From Pseudomonas sp. N3-W (GTDB lineage Bacteria; Pseudomonadota; Gammaproteobacteria; Pseudomonadales; Pseudomonadaceae): 64,000 nucleotides of DNA. Below are positions 10,119 through 21,325 of this stretch, one piece after another. Numbering within the stretch: position 1 is the stretch's first letter; every line of letters starts with the position of its first letter. The DNA lies in assembly GCF_024970185.1 (NCBI RefSeq), contig NZ_CP103965.1, forward strand, positions 6,033,001 through 6,097,000, in the 5' to 3' direction. The position numbers and the translations under genes were made by a program. Below the pieces are notes generated by a model, which was not told the DNA's origin, searched no databases, and saw only the letters and a list, made by a program, of their open reading frames with translations.

Positions 10119-12098
10119 ATGGCCGGGCTAATTCCCCAGAGCTTCATTGACGACCTTCTGAACCGCACCGACATCGTCGATGTGGTCAGCTCGCGCCTGC
10201 AAATAAAAAAGGCCGGCAAGAACTACACCGCCTGCTGCCCGTTTCATAAAGAGAAAACCCCGTCTTTCAGCGTCAGCCCCGACAAGCAGTTCTATTACTG
10301 CTTCGGCTGCGGTGCTGGCGGCAACGCCCTCGGCTTCATGATGGACCACGACAACCTGGATTTCGTCCAGGCTGTCGAAGAGCTCGCCAAAGCCGCCGGC
10401 ATGGAAATCCCCCGCGAAGAAAGTGGCCGGCCGCACAAACCGCGCCAGCCGACCGATTCGCCGCTGTACCCGCTGCTCACCGCCGCCGCCGACTTTTACC
10501 GTCAGGCGCTGAAAAGCCATCCCTCGCGCAAAGCCGCCGTGGATTATTTGAAAGGACGCGGCCTGACGGGCGAAGTCGCCCGCGACTTCGGCCTCGGCTT
10601 CGCCCCGCCTGGCTGGGACAATCTGTTCAAGCATTTGAGCAGCGACACCCTGCAACAAAAGGCCATGGTCGACGCTGGCCTGTTGATCGAGAACGCCGAA
10701 ACCGGCAAACGCTATGATCGCTTTCGTGATCGCGTGATGTTCCCGATCCGCGACAGCCGTGGACGCATCATTGCTTTCGGCGGCCGAGTGCTGGGCGACG
10801 ACAAGCCGAAATACCTGAACTCACCGGAAACACCGGTATTTCACAAAGGCCAGGAACTCTATGGCCTCTATGAAGCACGCAAGAACAACCGCAATCTCGA
10901 CGAAATCATCGTCGTCGAAGGCTACATGGACGTCATCGCCCTCGCCCAACAAGGCCTGCGCAATGCCGTCGCGACCCTGGGCACCGCCACCAGCGAAGAG
11001 CACTTGAAGCGCCTGTTTCGCGTCGTACCCAACGTGCTGTTCTGCTTTGACGGCGACCAGGCGGGTCGAAATGCCGCCTGGCGAGCACTGGAAGCGACGC
11101 TGCCGTGCTTGCAGGACGGTCGACGGGCACGCTTTTTGTTCCTGCCCGAAGGCGAAGACCCGGATACGCTTGTACGCTCCGAGGGCACTGACGCCTTCCG
11201 CGCCCGCATCAACCAGCACGCCCAACCGCTGGCGGATTATTTCTTTCAGCAACTGACCGAAGAGTCAGACCCGCGCTCGCTCGAAGGCAAGGCCCACATG
11301 GCCACCCTTGCTGCGCCGTTGATCGATAAAGTCCCGGGTGCCAACTTGCGCATCCTGATGCGCCAGCGCCTGACGGAAATCACCGGCCTTAGCGGCGAAG
11401 CCGTGAGCCAACTGGTGCACAGCGCCCCCCAGGAAGCGCCACCGGCCTACGATCCGGGCATCGATTACGACGCCATGCCGGACTACAGCGACTACCATCA
11501 GCCGCAGGCACAGGAAATGTATGCGCCGCAGCAGGAATGGACACCGAAGAAACCCGGTGCCGGCGGCAAGAAGTGGGATAAAAAGCCCTGGGACAAGAAT
11601 GGCAAGCGCGGCGGTGATCATGACCGACAGAACGCTCCGCGCACCCCGATTGCTGTCGAAGCGCCAACGCTCATTGCACTGCGCACCCTAATTCATCATC
11701 CGCAACTGGCCGGCAAGGTAGAAACCGCCGATCACTTCGCCAATGAGAGCAACACTTACGCGCAGTTGCTGGTCGCCCTTATCGGGGCTGTACAGAAAAA
11801 TCCTAAGCTAAACTCTATTCAGCTGATCTCTCGCTGGCATGGGACCGAACAAGGCCGTTTACTCAAGGCCCTGGCGGAAAAGGAATGGCTGATTGAAGGC
11901 GACAACCTTGAACAACAGTTTTTAGACACCATTACTAGGTTATCGGCCAGTCAACACACGGATAGCCTGGAAGTACTTATCAGAAAGGCAAGGCAGCCAG
12001 GATTGACTGCAGAGGAAGCAAATCAGATCGCAAATCAGATGCGCGACCTATTAAAACGCAATATGGCTGTATCAAACCCGACCTCAACTGGCGCGTGA
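10119..12098 (+). CDS. dnaG: DNA primase
   Basis: The 659-residue protein synthesises RNA primers for replication. The N-terminal zinc-binding domain has C40, H43, C61 and C64 (CPFH and CFGC). The TOPRIM core shows VEGYMDV (about residue 267) and FDGDQAGRNA (about residue 310). The C-terminal DnaB-interacting domain follows a charged, Gly/Lys/Pro-rich linker around residues 455-510. The ATG at 10119 has only a weak GACGAG site, as is usual for this poorly translated gene. It sits between rpsU and rpoD in the macromolecular synthesis operon. Confidence 0.95.
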   Translation: MAGLIPQSFIDDLLNRTDIVDVVSSRLQIKKAGKNYTACCPFHKEKTPSFSVSPDKQFYYCFGCGAGGNALGFMMDHDNLDFVQAVEELAKAAGMEIPREESGRPHKPRQPTDSPLYPLLTAAADFYRQALKSHPSRKAAVDYLKGRGLTGEVARDFGLGFAPPGWDNLFKHLSSDTLQQKAMVDAGLLIENAETGKRYDRFRDRVMFPIRDSRGRIIAFGGRVLGDDKPKYLNSPETPVFHKGQELYGLYEARKNNRNLDEIIVVEGYMDVIALAQQGLRNAVATLGTATSEEHLKRLFRVVPNVLFCFDGDQAGRNAAWRALEATLPCLQDGRRARFLFLPEGEDPDTLVRSEGTDAFRARINQHAQPLADYFFQQLTEESDPRSLEGKAHMATLAAPLIDKVPGANLRILMRQRLTEITGLSGEAVSQLVHSAPQEAPPAYDPGIDYDAMPDYSDYHQPQAQEMYAPQQEWTPKKPGAGGKKWDKKPWDKNGKRGGDHDRQNAPRTPIAVEAPTLIALRTLIHHPQLAGKVETADHFANESNTYAQLLVALIGAVQKNPKLNSIQLISRWHGTEQGRLLKALAEKEWLIEGDNLEQQFLDTITRLSASQHTDSLEVLIRKARQPGLTAEEANQIANQMRDLLKRNMAVSNPTSTGA

Positions 12099-12112
12099 GG
12101 TCATAGCTCAGG

Positions 12113-12118
12113 TATAAT
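12113..12118 (+). promoter_or_regulatory. Possible internal promoter -10 element for rpoD
   Basis: A perfect TATAAT hexamer lies 15 bases after the dnaG stop and 48 bases before the rpoD ATG. No good -35 hexamer is found 16-18 bases upstream, so the assignment rests on the -10 element and its position. rpoD is known to have promoters inside this operon in other bacteria. Confidence 0.4.
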
Positions 12119-12165
12119 CCTCGGCTTGTTTTTTGCCCGCCAAGACCTTCAGTGGATAGGGTGTT

Positions 12166-14013
<1,848 letters not shown>

Positions 14014-14017
14014 TCAC

Positions 14018-14045
14018 AAAACCCCCGGCCCAGGCCGGGGGTTTT
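14018..14045 (+). terminator. Intrinsic terminator of rpoD
   Basis: A perfect 13-bp stem (AAAACCCCCGGCC against GGCCGGGGGTTTT) with a two-base loop starts four bases after the rpoD stop. The stem ends in TTTT and is followed by GCTTT. It closes the macromolecular synthesis operon. Confidence 0.85.
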
Positions 14046-14135
14046 GCTTTATACAGATTAAATCCCCCGCGCTTCACCCCCTCCGAATTGCCCGTCTACA
14101 CTCGAAACATTCCCCCGAGCCATAACGAGACCGTT

Positions 14136-17100
14136 ATGCCCAGACTGCCGACCGTGCTTTTTTTGCTGTCGCTGATGACCTGGACCGCAACGGCTGGCGC
14201 GCTGACTCTAACTGACGAAGAACGTAGCTGGCTGGCGGCTCACCCGGACTTGCGCCTGGGTGTCGATGCGTCCTGGCCGCCATTCGAGTTCCGCGACGAA
14301 GAAGGCCGTTACCAGGGCTTGGCAGCCGATTACATCAACCTGATCCGCCAACGCCTGAATATCAAGCTGACCCCTATCGAGCCGGTCAGCTGGACCGTCG
14401 TCCTGGAAGAAGTCAAGCAAGGCAAGCTGGACCTGCTACCGGGTATCATGTCGACCCCGGAGCGCCAGACGTACCTGTCGTTTACCAGGCCCTATCTGGA
14501 CTTTCCGATTGTCATCCTGGCCCACGTCGGCGGCGCCCAACCACGCAAGATCGAAGACCTGTACGGGCTGAAAATTGCCGTCGTCGAAAACTACGCGCCC
14601 CACGAACTGCTGCGCACCCGCCATCCGGACTTGAACCTGGTGGCGATGCCCAACGTCAGCTCAACCCTGCAGGCGCTGGCCACCGGTGAAGTGGACGCGG
14701 TGGTAGGCGACCTCGCATCAAGCGTCTGGAGCCTGCGCCAGCTAAAACTTGAAGGACTCTACGTCAGTGGCGAAACGCCCTACCGCTATCAATTGGCAAT
14801 GGCCGTACCACCGAATAACAAGGTGCTGGTGGGCATTCTGGACAAAGTCCTGGCCGACATGACCCCGAATGAAATCAGCGCCATTCAGGAGCGCTGGGTC
14901 GGTAACGTGCTGGACCACCGGACATTCTGGTCCGACCTGCTGATCTATGGCCTGCCGGGCTTGTTGCTACTGGTGATCGTGCTGATCGTCGTCATCCGCA
15001 TCAACCGCCGACTGAGCTCGGAAATCACCCGCCGGATCGACCTGGAACAGGAACTGCGCAGCAGCGAATATCACTATCGCGGACTGGTGGAGAGCCTGAA
15101 AGCCATTGCCTGGGAAGCGCGGATCAGCGACTTCACATACAGCTACGTATCGCCCCACGCCGAAGGCCTGCTCGGCTATCCCTTGTCTCACTGGTTGATT
15201 CCGGGCTTCTGGCGCAACATCATCCACCCCGCCGACCTGATCCGCGCACAAACGTTCTGCGATCACGAAGTGCTGGCCGGGCGCGATCACAGCCTCGATT
15301 ACCGGGTACTTACCGCCGATGGCCGCTGCCTGTGGGTCCGCGACATCGTCAGTTTGATCGAGCACGGTCATGAGCCGGTGATGCGCGGGCTGATGATCGA
15401 CATCAGCGAAACCAAACACACCGAAGAAGCGTTGCGCCTGTCCGAGCAAAAGTTCGCCTCGGTGTTTCAGCAGTGCCCGGACATTCTGGTGATAGCACGA
15501 CTGTCCGACGGCTGTCTGCTGGAGGTCAACAAAGCCTTCGAAGAGCAGATCGGCCTGACCGCCAGCGAAGTCATCGGGCAAACGGCCACCAACCTCAATA
15601 TCTGGGGTATTCCGGGCGTCGGGCCGGGTCTGCTGCAACGCTTGCAGGCCGGCAGCATCCGCAACCTGGAGATGCCCTTTCGCCGCAACAACGGCCACGT
15701 TTTCACCGGGCTGATTTCCGCCGAGCCGTTTGACCTTGATACCACTCCGGCGCTGGTGGTCGTGGTGCGCGACATCAGTCAGCTCAAGGCAACCCAGCAA
15801 CAACTGCAAACCTCCGAAGAGAAATTCGCCAAGGCCTTCCACGCCTCCCCCGACGGCCTGCTACTGTCGCGCCAGAGTGATGGCCTGCTGATCGAGGTCA
15901 ACGAAGGATTCAGCCGTATTACCGGATTCAACAGCGCCATGTCGGTGGACCGCTCGGCGCTGGACCTGGGGATCTGGGTCAACCTCAACGAACGCAAACA
16001 GATGCTCGACCTGCTGCACCGCGATGGCTTCGTCCGCGACTTCAGTTGCCATATTCGCCGCAATGACGGGCAAATCCGCCTGTGCGAGGTGTCCAGTCGG
16101 CCGCTGCCGATCGGCGATGAAGACTGCATGCTGACCATCGCCCGCGACATCACCGAGCGCCACCTTATGCAGGAGAAACTGCAACAGGCCGCCACCGTGT
16201 TCGAGAGCACTGCCGAGGGCGTGCTGATCACCGACACCCAGCAGCACATCAGCGCGGTCAACCGGGCCTTCACTGAAATCACCGGTTACAGCGAAAGCGA
16301 AGCGCTGGGCCACACCCCTCGCCTGCTCGCTTCCGGCTTGCACGACAGCGCGTTCTACGCGGCCATGTGGCATCAATTGACCGCCGAAGGGCATTGGCAG
16401 GGCGAGATTTCCAATCGGCGCAAAAACGGCGAACTGTACCCGAGCTGGCTGACCATCAGTGCTGTGCGTAACCGCGACCGCTTCATCACCCATTTTGTCG
16501 CGGTGTTCGCCGACATCTCCAGCCTCAAGCACGCCCAGGCCAAGCTCGACTACCAGGCCCACCACGACCCACTCACCGGGCTGCCGAACCGCACGCTGTT
16601 TGAAAGCCGTTTGCTCGCCGCGCTCAATAGCCAGCAAGAACACGGTGGCCAGGGCGCGGTGCTGTTCCTCGATCTGGACCGCTTCAAGCACATCAACGAC
16701 AGCCTCGGCCACCCGGTGGGCGACCTGTTGCTGCGAGGCATCGCGGTGCGTTTGAAAGAGCAGCTACGAGACATCGACACCGTCGCGCGACTGGGGGGCG
16801 ATGAATTCATCATCCTGCTGCCTGGCCTGCAACAAGCCAGCGATGCCGATAACATCGCCACCAAGCTACTCAATTGCTTCGCGGCGCCGTTCCAGGCCGG
16901 CGAGCATGAGTTTTTCATCAGCGCCAGTATTGGCAGCAGCCTGTATCCCAAGGACGGTAACGACGTCGCCACGCTGGTCAAAAACGCTGACGCGGCGATG
17001 TACCGATCCAAGGCCAAGGGCCGCAACCGGGTCGAGAGCTACACCCGCGACCTCACCGCCCAGGCCAGCGAACGCGTGGCGCTGGAACACGAATTGCGCC

Positions 17101-17882
17101 GCGCCATCGAGCGTGATGAGTTGTTTCTGTACTACCAGCCAAAAATCAGCCTGGACGACCACCGGCTGGTAGGTGCCGAAGCGCTCATCCGTTGGCGCCA
17201 CCCGACCTTCGGCGACGTACCGCCTGAACACTTCATTCCCTTGGCCGAAGAAAACGGCATGATCCTGCAAATAGGCGACTGGGTCCTCGAAACCGCCTGC
17301 CGACAGATGTTCGAATGGAATCAGCTCTACGAGTCACCGGGTCCTTTGTCAGTCAACCTTGCCGGTGCCCAGCTGCGCCAACCAAATCTGCTGGGGCGCA
17401 TCGAACAACTGCTCAAGGACAACCGTCTCAAGCCAGGTTTTCTGCAACTGGAGATTACCGAAAACTTCATCATGAGCCAGGCTGAAGAAGCGTTGGCGGT
17501 GCTGCACCAACTCAAACAGCTAGGCGTACAACTGGCCATCGACGACTTTGGCACCGGCTATTCGTCCTTGAGTTACCTGAAACGCCTGCCTCTCGACATC
17601 CTCAAAATCGATCAGTCATTTGTCCGTGGATTGCCGGATGACCCCAATGACGCGGCGATCGTGCGTGCGATCATCGCCCTGGGCCGCAGTATGCAATTCA
17701 CCGTCATAGCCGAAGGCGTCGAAACCCAGGCTCAACAGAAATTCCTCGCCCTTGAAGGCTGCGAACAGATCCAGGGCTACATCGTCAGCCTGCCCCTGCC
17801 TCCCGACGAATTTGCCGCGACGTTTCTTCGTATAGCCATTTCAGACTTTTCGGATAGCACTGCCGAGAAACCGTCGCTATAA
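14136..17882 (+). CDS. Solute-binding/PAS/GGDEF/EAL transmembrane c-di-GMP enzyme
   Basis: The 1248-residue protein has a signal peptide (about residues 1-24), a periplasmic family-3 solute-binding domain (about 30-260), one transmembrane helix (about 268-290), four PAS domains (about 310-815), a GGDEF domain and an EAL domain. GGDEF is intact (RLGGDEF) and has an RxxD inhibitory site (RDID) five residues before it. The EAL domain keeps EALIRW, the LEITE glutamate, IDDFGTGYSS, LKIDQSFV, AEGVET and IQGY, so phosphodiesterase activity is plausible. The protein probably senses an amino-acid-like ligand in the periplasm and sets c-di-GMP. ATG 14136 was chosen because a signal peptide follows; an upstream ATG overlaps the terminator. 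Confidence 0.88.
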   Translation: MPRLPTVLFLLSLMTWTATAGALTLTDEERSWLAAHPDLRLGVDASWPPFEFRDEEGRYQGLAADYINLIRQRLNIKLTPIEPVSWTVVLEEVKQGKLDLLPGIMSTPERQTYLSFTRPYLDFPIVILAHVGGAQPRKIEDLYGLKIAVVENYAPHELLRTRHPDLNLVAMPNVSSTLQALATGEVDAVVGDLASSVWSLRQLKLEGLYVSGETPYRYQLAMAVPPNNKVLVGILDKVLADMTPNEISAIQERWVGNVLDHRTFWSDLLIYGLPGLLLLVIVLIVVIRINRRLSSEITRRIDLEQELRSSEYHYRGLVESLKAIAWEARISDFTYSYVSPHAEGLLGYPLSHWLIPGFWRNIIHPADLIRAQTFCDHEVLAGRDHSLDYRVLTADGRCLWVRDIVSLIEHGHEPVMRGLMIDISETKHTEEALRLSEQKFASVFQQCPDILVIARLSDGCLLEVNKAFEEQIGLTASEVIGQTATNLNIWGIPGVGPGLLQRLQAGSIRNLEMPFRRNNGHVFTGLISAEPFDLDTTPALVVVVRDISQLKATQQQLQTSEEKFAKAFHASPDGLLLSRQSDGLLIEVNEGFSRITGFNSAMSVDRSALDLGIWVNLNERKQMLDLLHRDGFVRDFSCHIRRNDGQIRLCEVSSRPLPIGDEDCMLTIARDITERHLMQEKLQQAATVFESTAEGVLITDTQQHISAVNRAFTEITGYSESEALGHTPRLLASGLHDSAFYAAMWHQLTAEGHWQGEISNRRKNGELYPSWLTISAVRNRDRFITHFVAVFADISSLKHAQAKLDYQAHHDPLTGLPNRTLFESRLLAALNSQQEHGGQGAVLFLDLDRFKHINDSLGHPVGDLLLRGIAVRLKEQLRDIDTVARLGGDEFIILLPGLQQASDADNIATKLLNCFAAPFQAGEHEFFISASIGSSLYPKDGNDVATLVKNADAAMYRSKAKGRNRVESYTRDLTAQASERVALEHELRRAIERDELFLYYQPKISLDDHRLVGAEALIRWRHPTFGDVPPEHFIPLAEENGMILQIGDWVLETACRQMFEWNQLYESPGPLSVNLAGAQLRQPNLLGRIEQLLKDNRLKPGFLQLEITENFIMSQAEEALAVLHQLKQLGVQLAIDDFGTGYSSLSYLKRLPLDILKIDQSFVRGLPDDPNDAAIVRAIIALGRSMQFTVIAEGVETQAQQKFLALEGCEQIQGYIVSLPLPPDEFAATFLRIAISDFSDSTAEKPSL

Positions 17883-17897
17883 TCCGGCCCCTACTGA

Positions 17898-17974
17898 GGG
17901 CCTATAGCTCAGTTGGTCAGAGCAGAGGACTCATAATCCTTTGGTCCACGGTTCAAGTCCGTGTGGGCCCACCA
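17898..17974 (+). tRNA. tRNA with CAU anticodon, probably tRNA-Ile2
   Basis: A 77-base cloverleaf ending in CCA is complete: acceptor GGGCCTA against TGGGCCC, D arm GCTC...GAGC, anticodon loop CTCATAA and T arm with GTTCAAG. The anticodon is CAU. The acceptor pairs C4-G69 and C5-G68 and the anticodon stem resemble E. coli ileX (lysidine-modified, reads AUA) more than elongator tRNA-Met. Automatic pipelines may call it tRNA-Met. It starts 16 bases after the stop of the preceding gene and is followed by its own terminator. Confidence 0.92.
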
Positions 17975-17977
17975 AAC

Positions 17978-18007
17978 AAAAAAGCCGCGCTTTATGCGCG
18001 GCTTTTT
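17978..18007 (+). terminator. Intrinsic terminator after the tRNA
   Basis: The hairpin AAGCCGCGC / GCGCGGCTT with a short TTTAT loop ends in five T residues, directly after the tRNA CCA end. Confidence 0.85.
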
Positions 18008-18103
18008 CGTGTCTGCGTTTCAGCTTTTAGCAATCAGTCGAACGATGTGGGGCCGTGCCTGTAACATGCCACCCCATTGATCCATCCCGCTGGAGACGAC
18101 GTT

Positions 18104-18565
18104 TTGCCTGACACTCGCGCGCCCGTTCTTGATGAAATCGACCGCCAACTGATTGCGGCCCTGCAGATCAATGCCCGCGAAAGCGTGGCCATGCTTGCTC
18201 GGCAGTTGGGCATCGCCCGAACCACCGTGACTTCGCGGTTGGCGCGGCTGGAAAAAGCCAGGGTGATTACCGGTTACGGCGTGCGCCTCGGGCAGCGTGT
18301 GGTGGATGGCGGCTTGCAGGCGTATGTCGGGATCACCGTGCAGCCGCGCTCGGGCAAGGAAGTGGTGCGCCGGCTCAGTGCGATGGCGCAGGTGCAGCAG
18401 TTGTGTGCGGTGAGTGGCGAATTTGATTATGTGGCGTGGCTGCGCACGGACTCGCCGGAGCAACTGGATCAGTTGCTGGATCAGATTGGCAGCGTGGATG
18501 GGGTGGAGAAGACCACGACTTCGATTATTTTGAGTAGCAAGATTGATCGGGGGCAGCCGGTTTAG
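18104..18565 (+). CDS. Lrp/AsnC family transcriptional regulator
   Basis: The 153-residue protein has an AsnC-type helix-turn-helix at about residues 8-50 (LDEIDRQLIAALQINARESVAMLA) and a C-terminal RAM/ligand-binding domain. The TTG at 18104 is preferred because GGAG lies eight bases upstream; an ATG at 18077 would add nine residues without a ribosome-binding site. It lies directly before davB and davA and faces the same way, so it is probably the lysine- or amino-acid-responsive regulator of lysine catabolism. This role is inferred from context only. Confidence 0.85.
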   Translation: MPDTRAPVLDEIDRQLIAALQINARESVAMLARQLGIARTTVTSRLARLEKARVITGYGVRLGQRVVDGGLQAYVGITVQPRSGKEVVRRLSAMAQVQQLCAVSGEFDYVAWLRTDSPEQLDQLLDQIGSVDGVEKTTTSIILSSKIDRGQPV

Positions 18566-18604
18566 ATTTTCTGACCGACATTCTATGGTGTCTGAAAGGG
18601 CCTC

Positions 18605-18629
18605 TTCGCGGGCAAGCCCGGCTCCCACA
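18605..18629. repeat. Single REP element
   Basis: One REP palindrome, core TTCGCGGGCAAGCCCGGCTC, lies between the AsnC-type gene and davB. The stem GCGGGC/GCCCGG is slightly degenerate, and no inverted partner is seen. Confidence 0.7.
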
Positions 18630-18787
18630 CTGACGGTGTGCAGCAATGCCTCGTCATATTGATCAAATAACTGGCAAAATGACGACACATTGCGTCTTAT
18701 TAACGTGATCTGCGCTCTCTAGAATGGCTGCCATCTTTTCCTATACTCAGACGCGCATCCCGCGTCGGGTCGCCAGCAAGGTCCGCC

Positions 18788-20470
18788 ATGAACAAGAATA
18801 ATCGCCATCCTGCAGACGGTAAAAAACCGGTCACCATTTTCGGTCCGGACTTTCCTTTCGCCTTCGACGACTGGATCGAGCACCCGGCCGGCCTGGGCAG
18901 CATTCCGGCGCACAACCACGGGGCCGAGGTGGCCATTGTCGGCGGCGGTATTGCCGGGCTGGTGGCTGCTTACGAACTGATGAAACTGGGCCTCAAGCCG
19001 GTCGTCTACGAAGCCTCGAAAATGGGCGGTCGCTTGCGCTCCCAGGCGTTCAATGGCGCCGAAGGCATCATTGCCGAACTGGGCGGCATGCGCTTCCCGG
19101 TATCGTCCACCGCGTTCTATCACTACGTCGACAAGCTCGGCCTCGAAACCAAGCCCTTCCCGAATCCGCTGACGCCTGCCTCGGGCAGCACCGTGATCGA
19201 CATCGAAGGCAAAACCCATTACGCACAGAAGCTCGCCGATCTTCCTGCATTGTTCCAGGAAGTGGCTGATGCCTGGGCGGACGCGCTGGAAGCCGGCTCG
19301 CAGTTCTCCGACATCCAGCAAGCGATCCGCGACCGTGACGTGCCACGTCTCAAGGCGCTGTGGAACACCCTGGTGCCGCTGTGGGACGACCGTACGTTCT
19401 ACGATTTCGTCGCTACCTCCAAAGCCTTTGCCAAGCTGTCGTTCCATCACCGCGAAGTGTTTGGTCAGGTTGGTTTCGGTACCGGCGGCTGGGACTCCGA
19501 CTTCCCCAACTCGATGCTGGAAATCTTCCGCGTCGTGATGACCAACTGTGACGACCACCAGCACCTGGTGGTCGGCGGTGTGGAACAGGTGCCGCTGGGC
19601 ATCTGGCGTCACGTGCCGGAGCGTTGCGTGCACTGGCCGCAAGGCACCAGCCTCAGTTCCCTGCACAACGGTGCACCGCGCACCGGCGTGAAGAAAATCG
19701 CCCACGCTGCGGACGGTCGTTTTGCCGTCACCGACAACTGGGGCGATACCCGCGAATATGCCGCCGTGTTGACCACCTGCCAGAGCTGGCTGCTGACCAC
19801 CCAGATCGAATGTGACGAAACCCTGTTCTCGCAAAAGATGTGGATGGCCCTGGACCGCACCCGCTACATGCAGTCGTCGAAGACCTTCGTGATGGTCGAC
19901 CGCCCATTCTGGAAGGACAAGGACCCGGAAACCGGCCGCGACCTGATGAGCATGACCCTCACCGACCGCCTGACGCGTGGCACTTATCTGTTCGACAACG
20001 GCGACGACAAGCCCGGGGTGATTTGCCTGTCGTACTCGTGGATGAGCGATGCGCTGAAAATGCTGCCGCATCCCGTCGAAAAACGCGTGAAGCTGGCGCT
20101 CGATGCGTTGAAAAAGATCTACCCGAAAGTCGACATCGCCGCGCGGATCATCGGCGATCCGATCACTGTTTCGTGGGAAGCAGACCCGCACTTCCTCGGT
20201 GCCTTCAAGGGCGCCCTGCCCGGCCACTATCGCTATAACCAGCGCATGTACGCGCACTTCATGCAGGACGATATGCCGGCTGAACAACGCGGAATTTTCA
20301 TCGCTGGCGACGACGTTTCGTGGACCCCTGCCTGGGTCGAAGGCGCGGTACAGACCTCGCTCAATGCCGTGTGGGGCATCATGAAACACTTCGGCGGTGA
20401 AACTCACGCCGAAAACCCGGGTCCAGGAGATGTGTTCAACGAGATCGGTCCGATCGCCCTGCCCGAGTAA
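18788..20470 (+). CDS. davB: L-lysine 2-monooxygenase
   Basis: The 560-residue flavoprotein belongs to the amine oxidase superfamily. A dinucleotide-binding motif GGGIAG is at residues 52-57, and GGMRFP and the C-terminal FAD-binding IAGDDVSWTPAWVEGAVQT segment are present. The sequence agrees closely with P. putida DavB, which oxidatively decarboxylates L-lysine to 5-aminovaleramide. The next gene encodes the matching amidase, so the pair makes 5-aminovalerate. It is also related to tryptophan 2-monooxygenase, but the DavA partner makes lysine the better substrate. The spacer to davA is 12 bases. Confidence 0.92.
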   Translation: MNKNNRHPADGKKPVTIFGPDFPFAFDDWIEHPAGLGSIPAHNHGAEVAIVGGGIAGLVAAYELMKLGLKPVVYEASKMGGRLRSQAFNGAEGIIAELGGMRFPVSSTAFYHYVDKLGLETKPFPNPLTPASGSTVIDIEGKTHYAQKLADLPALFQEVADAWADALEAGSQFSDIQQAIRDRDVPRLKALWNTLVPLWDDRTFYDFVATSKAFAKLSFHHREVFGQVGFGTGGWDSDFPNSMLEIFRVVMTNCDDHQHLVVGGVEQVPLGIWRHVPERCVHWPQGTSLSSLHNGAPRTGVKKIAHAADGRFAVTDNWGDTREYAAVLTTCQSWLLTTQIECDETLFSQKMWMALDRTRYMQSSKTFVMVDRPFWKDKDPETGRDLMSMTLTDRLTRGTYLFDNGDDKPGVICLSYSWMSDALKMLPHPVEKRVKLALDALKKIYPKVDIAARIIGDPITVSWEADPHFLGAFKGALPGHYRYNQRMYAHFMQDDMPAEQRGIFIAGDDVSWTPAWVEGAVQTSLNAVWGIMKHFGGETHAENPGPGDVFNEIGPIALPE

Positions 20471-20482
20471 GAGGAATCCGAA

Positions 20483-21277
20483 ATGCGCGTAGCCCTTTAC
20501 CAATGTCCACCGCTGCCCCTTGAACCGGCCGCCAACCTGCAGCGCCTGCATCAAGTGGCGCTGGAGGCCAAAGGCGCCGACCTGCTGGTGCTGCCGGAGA
20601 TGTTCCTGACCGGCTACAACATCGGCAGCGAGGCGGTCAGCGTATTGGCCGAGGTCTACAACGGTGAGTGGGCGCAGCAGATCGGCCGCATCGCCAAGGC
20701 GGCGGGGCTGGCCATTGCCTACGGCTACCCCGAGCGCACGGCAGACGGGCACATCTACAACTCGGTGCAATTGATCGACGCCCACGGCGAGCGCCTGTGC
20801 AACTACCGCAAGACGCACCTGTTCGGCGACCTCGACCGCTCCATGTTCAGCGCTGGAGAACATGAGCTGCCCATCGTGGAACTCAATGGATGGAAGCTCG
20901 GCTTCCTGATCTGCTACGACCTGGAATTCCCGGAAAACGCGCGGCGCCTGGCCCTGGCCGGTGCCGAGCTGATCCTGGTGCCAACGGCCAACATGGTGCC
21001 GTACGACTTCATCGCCGACGTCACCGTCCGCGCCCGGGCCTTCGAAAACCAGTGCTATGTGGCCTACGCCAACTACTGCGGCCACGAAGGCGACATCCAG
21101 TACTGCGGCCAAAGCAGCATCGCCGCCCCGGAAGGCAGCCGTATCGCCCAGGCAGGTCTGGATGAGGCACTGATTGTCGGTGAGCTGGATCGCCAGTTGA
21201 TGGTCGACTCCCGCGCCGCCAATCGCTACTTCCTCGACCGTCGCCCAGAGCTTTATGGCGAGCTGAACAAGCGCTGA
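20483..21277 (+). CDS. davA: 5-aminovaleramide amidohydrolase (delta-aminovaleramidase)
   Basis: The 264-residue protein is a nitrilase-superfamily amidase with the Glu-Lys-Cys triad at E39 (LPEMFLTGYN), K110 (YRKTHLFG) and C144 (LICYDLEFPE). DavA hydrolyses 5-aminovaleramide, the davB product, to 5-aminovalerate and ammonia in the cytoplasm. A GAGGAAT ribosome-binding site precedes ATG 20483. The tight coupling to davB points to one lysine-degradation operon. The later steps (davT, davD) are not in the window. Confidence 0.92.
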   Translation: MRVALYQCPPLPLEPAANLQRLHQVALEAKGADLLVLPEMFLTGYNIGSEAVSVLAEVYNGEWAQQIGRIAKAAGLAIAYGYPERTADGHIYNSVQLIDAHGERLCNYRKTHLFGDLDRSMFSAGEHELPIVELNGWKLGFLICYDLEFPENARRLALAGAELILVPTANMVPYDFIADVTVRARAFENQCYVAYANYCGHEGDIQYCGQSSIAAPEGSRIAQAGLDEALIVGELDRQLMVDSRAANRYFLDRRPELYGELNKR

Positions 21278-21325
21278 TACCCCTTAATCCGCTAGCATTG
21301 GCACTTCCCTGTTCTGGAAGTGCTC

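Noticed and set aside
17898..17974. tRNA 3' end as an integration site for a genomic island
   Set aside because: No integrase and no second copy of the tRNA 3' end were seen; the following genes are core lysine catabolism genes.
18719..21112. 797-codon minus-strand frame
   Set aside because: It is antisense to davB and davA, which match known enzymes residue for residue at active sites.
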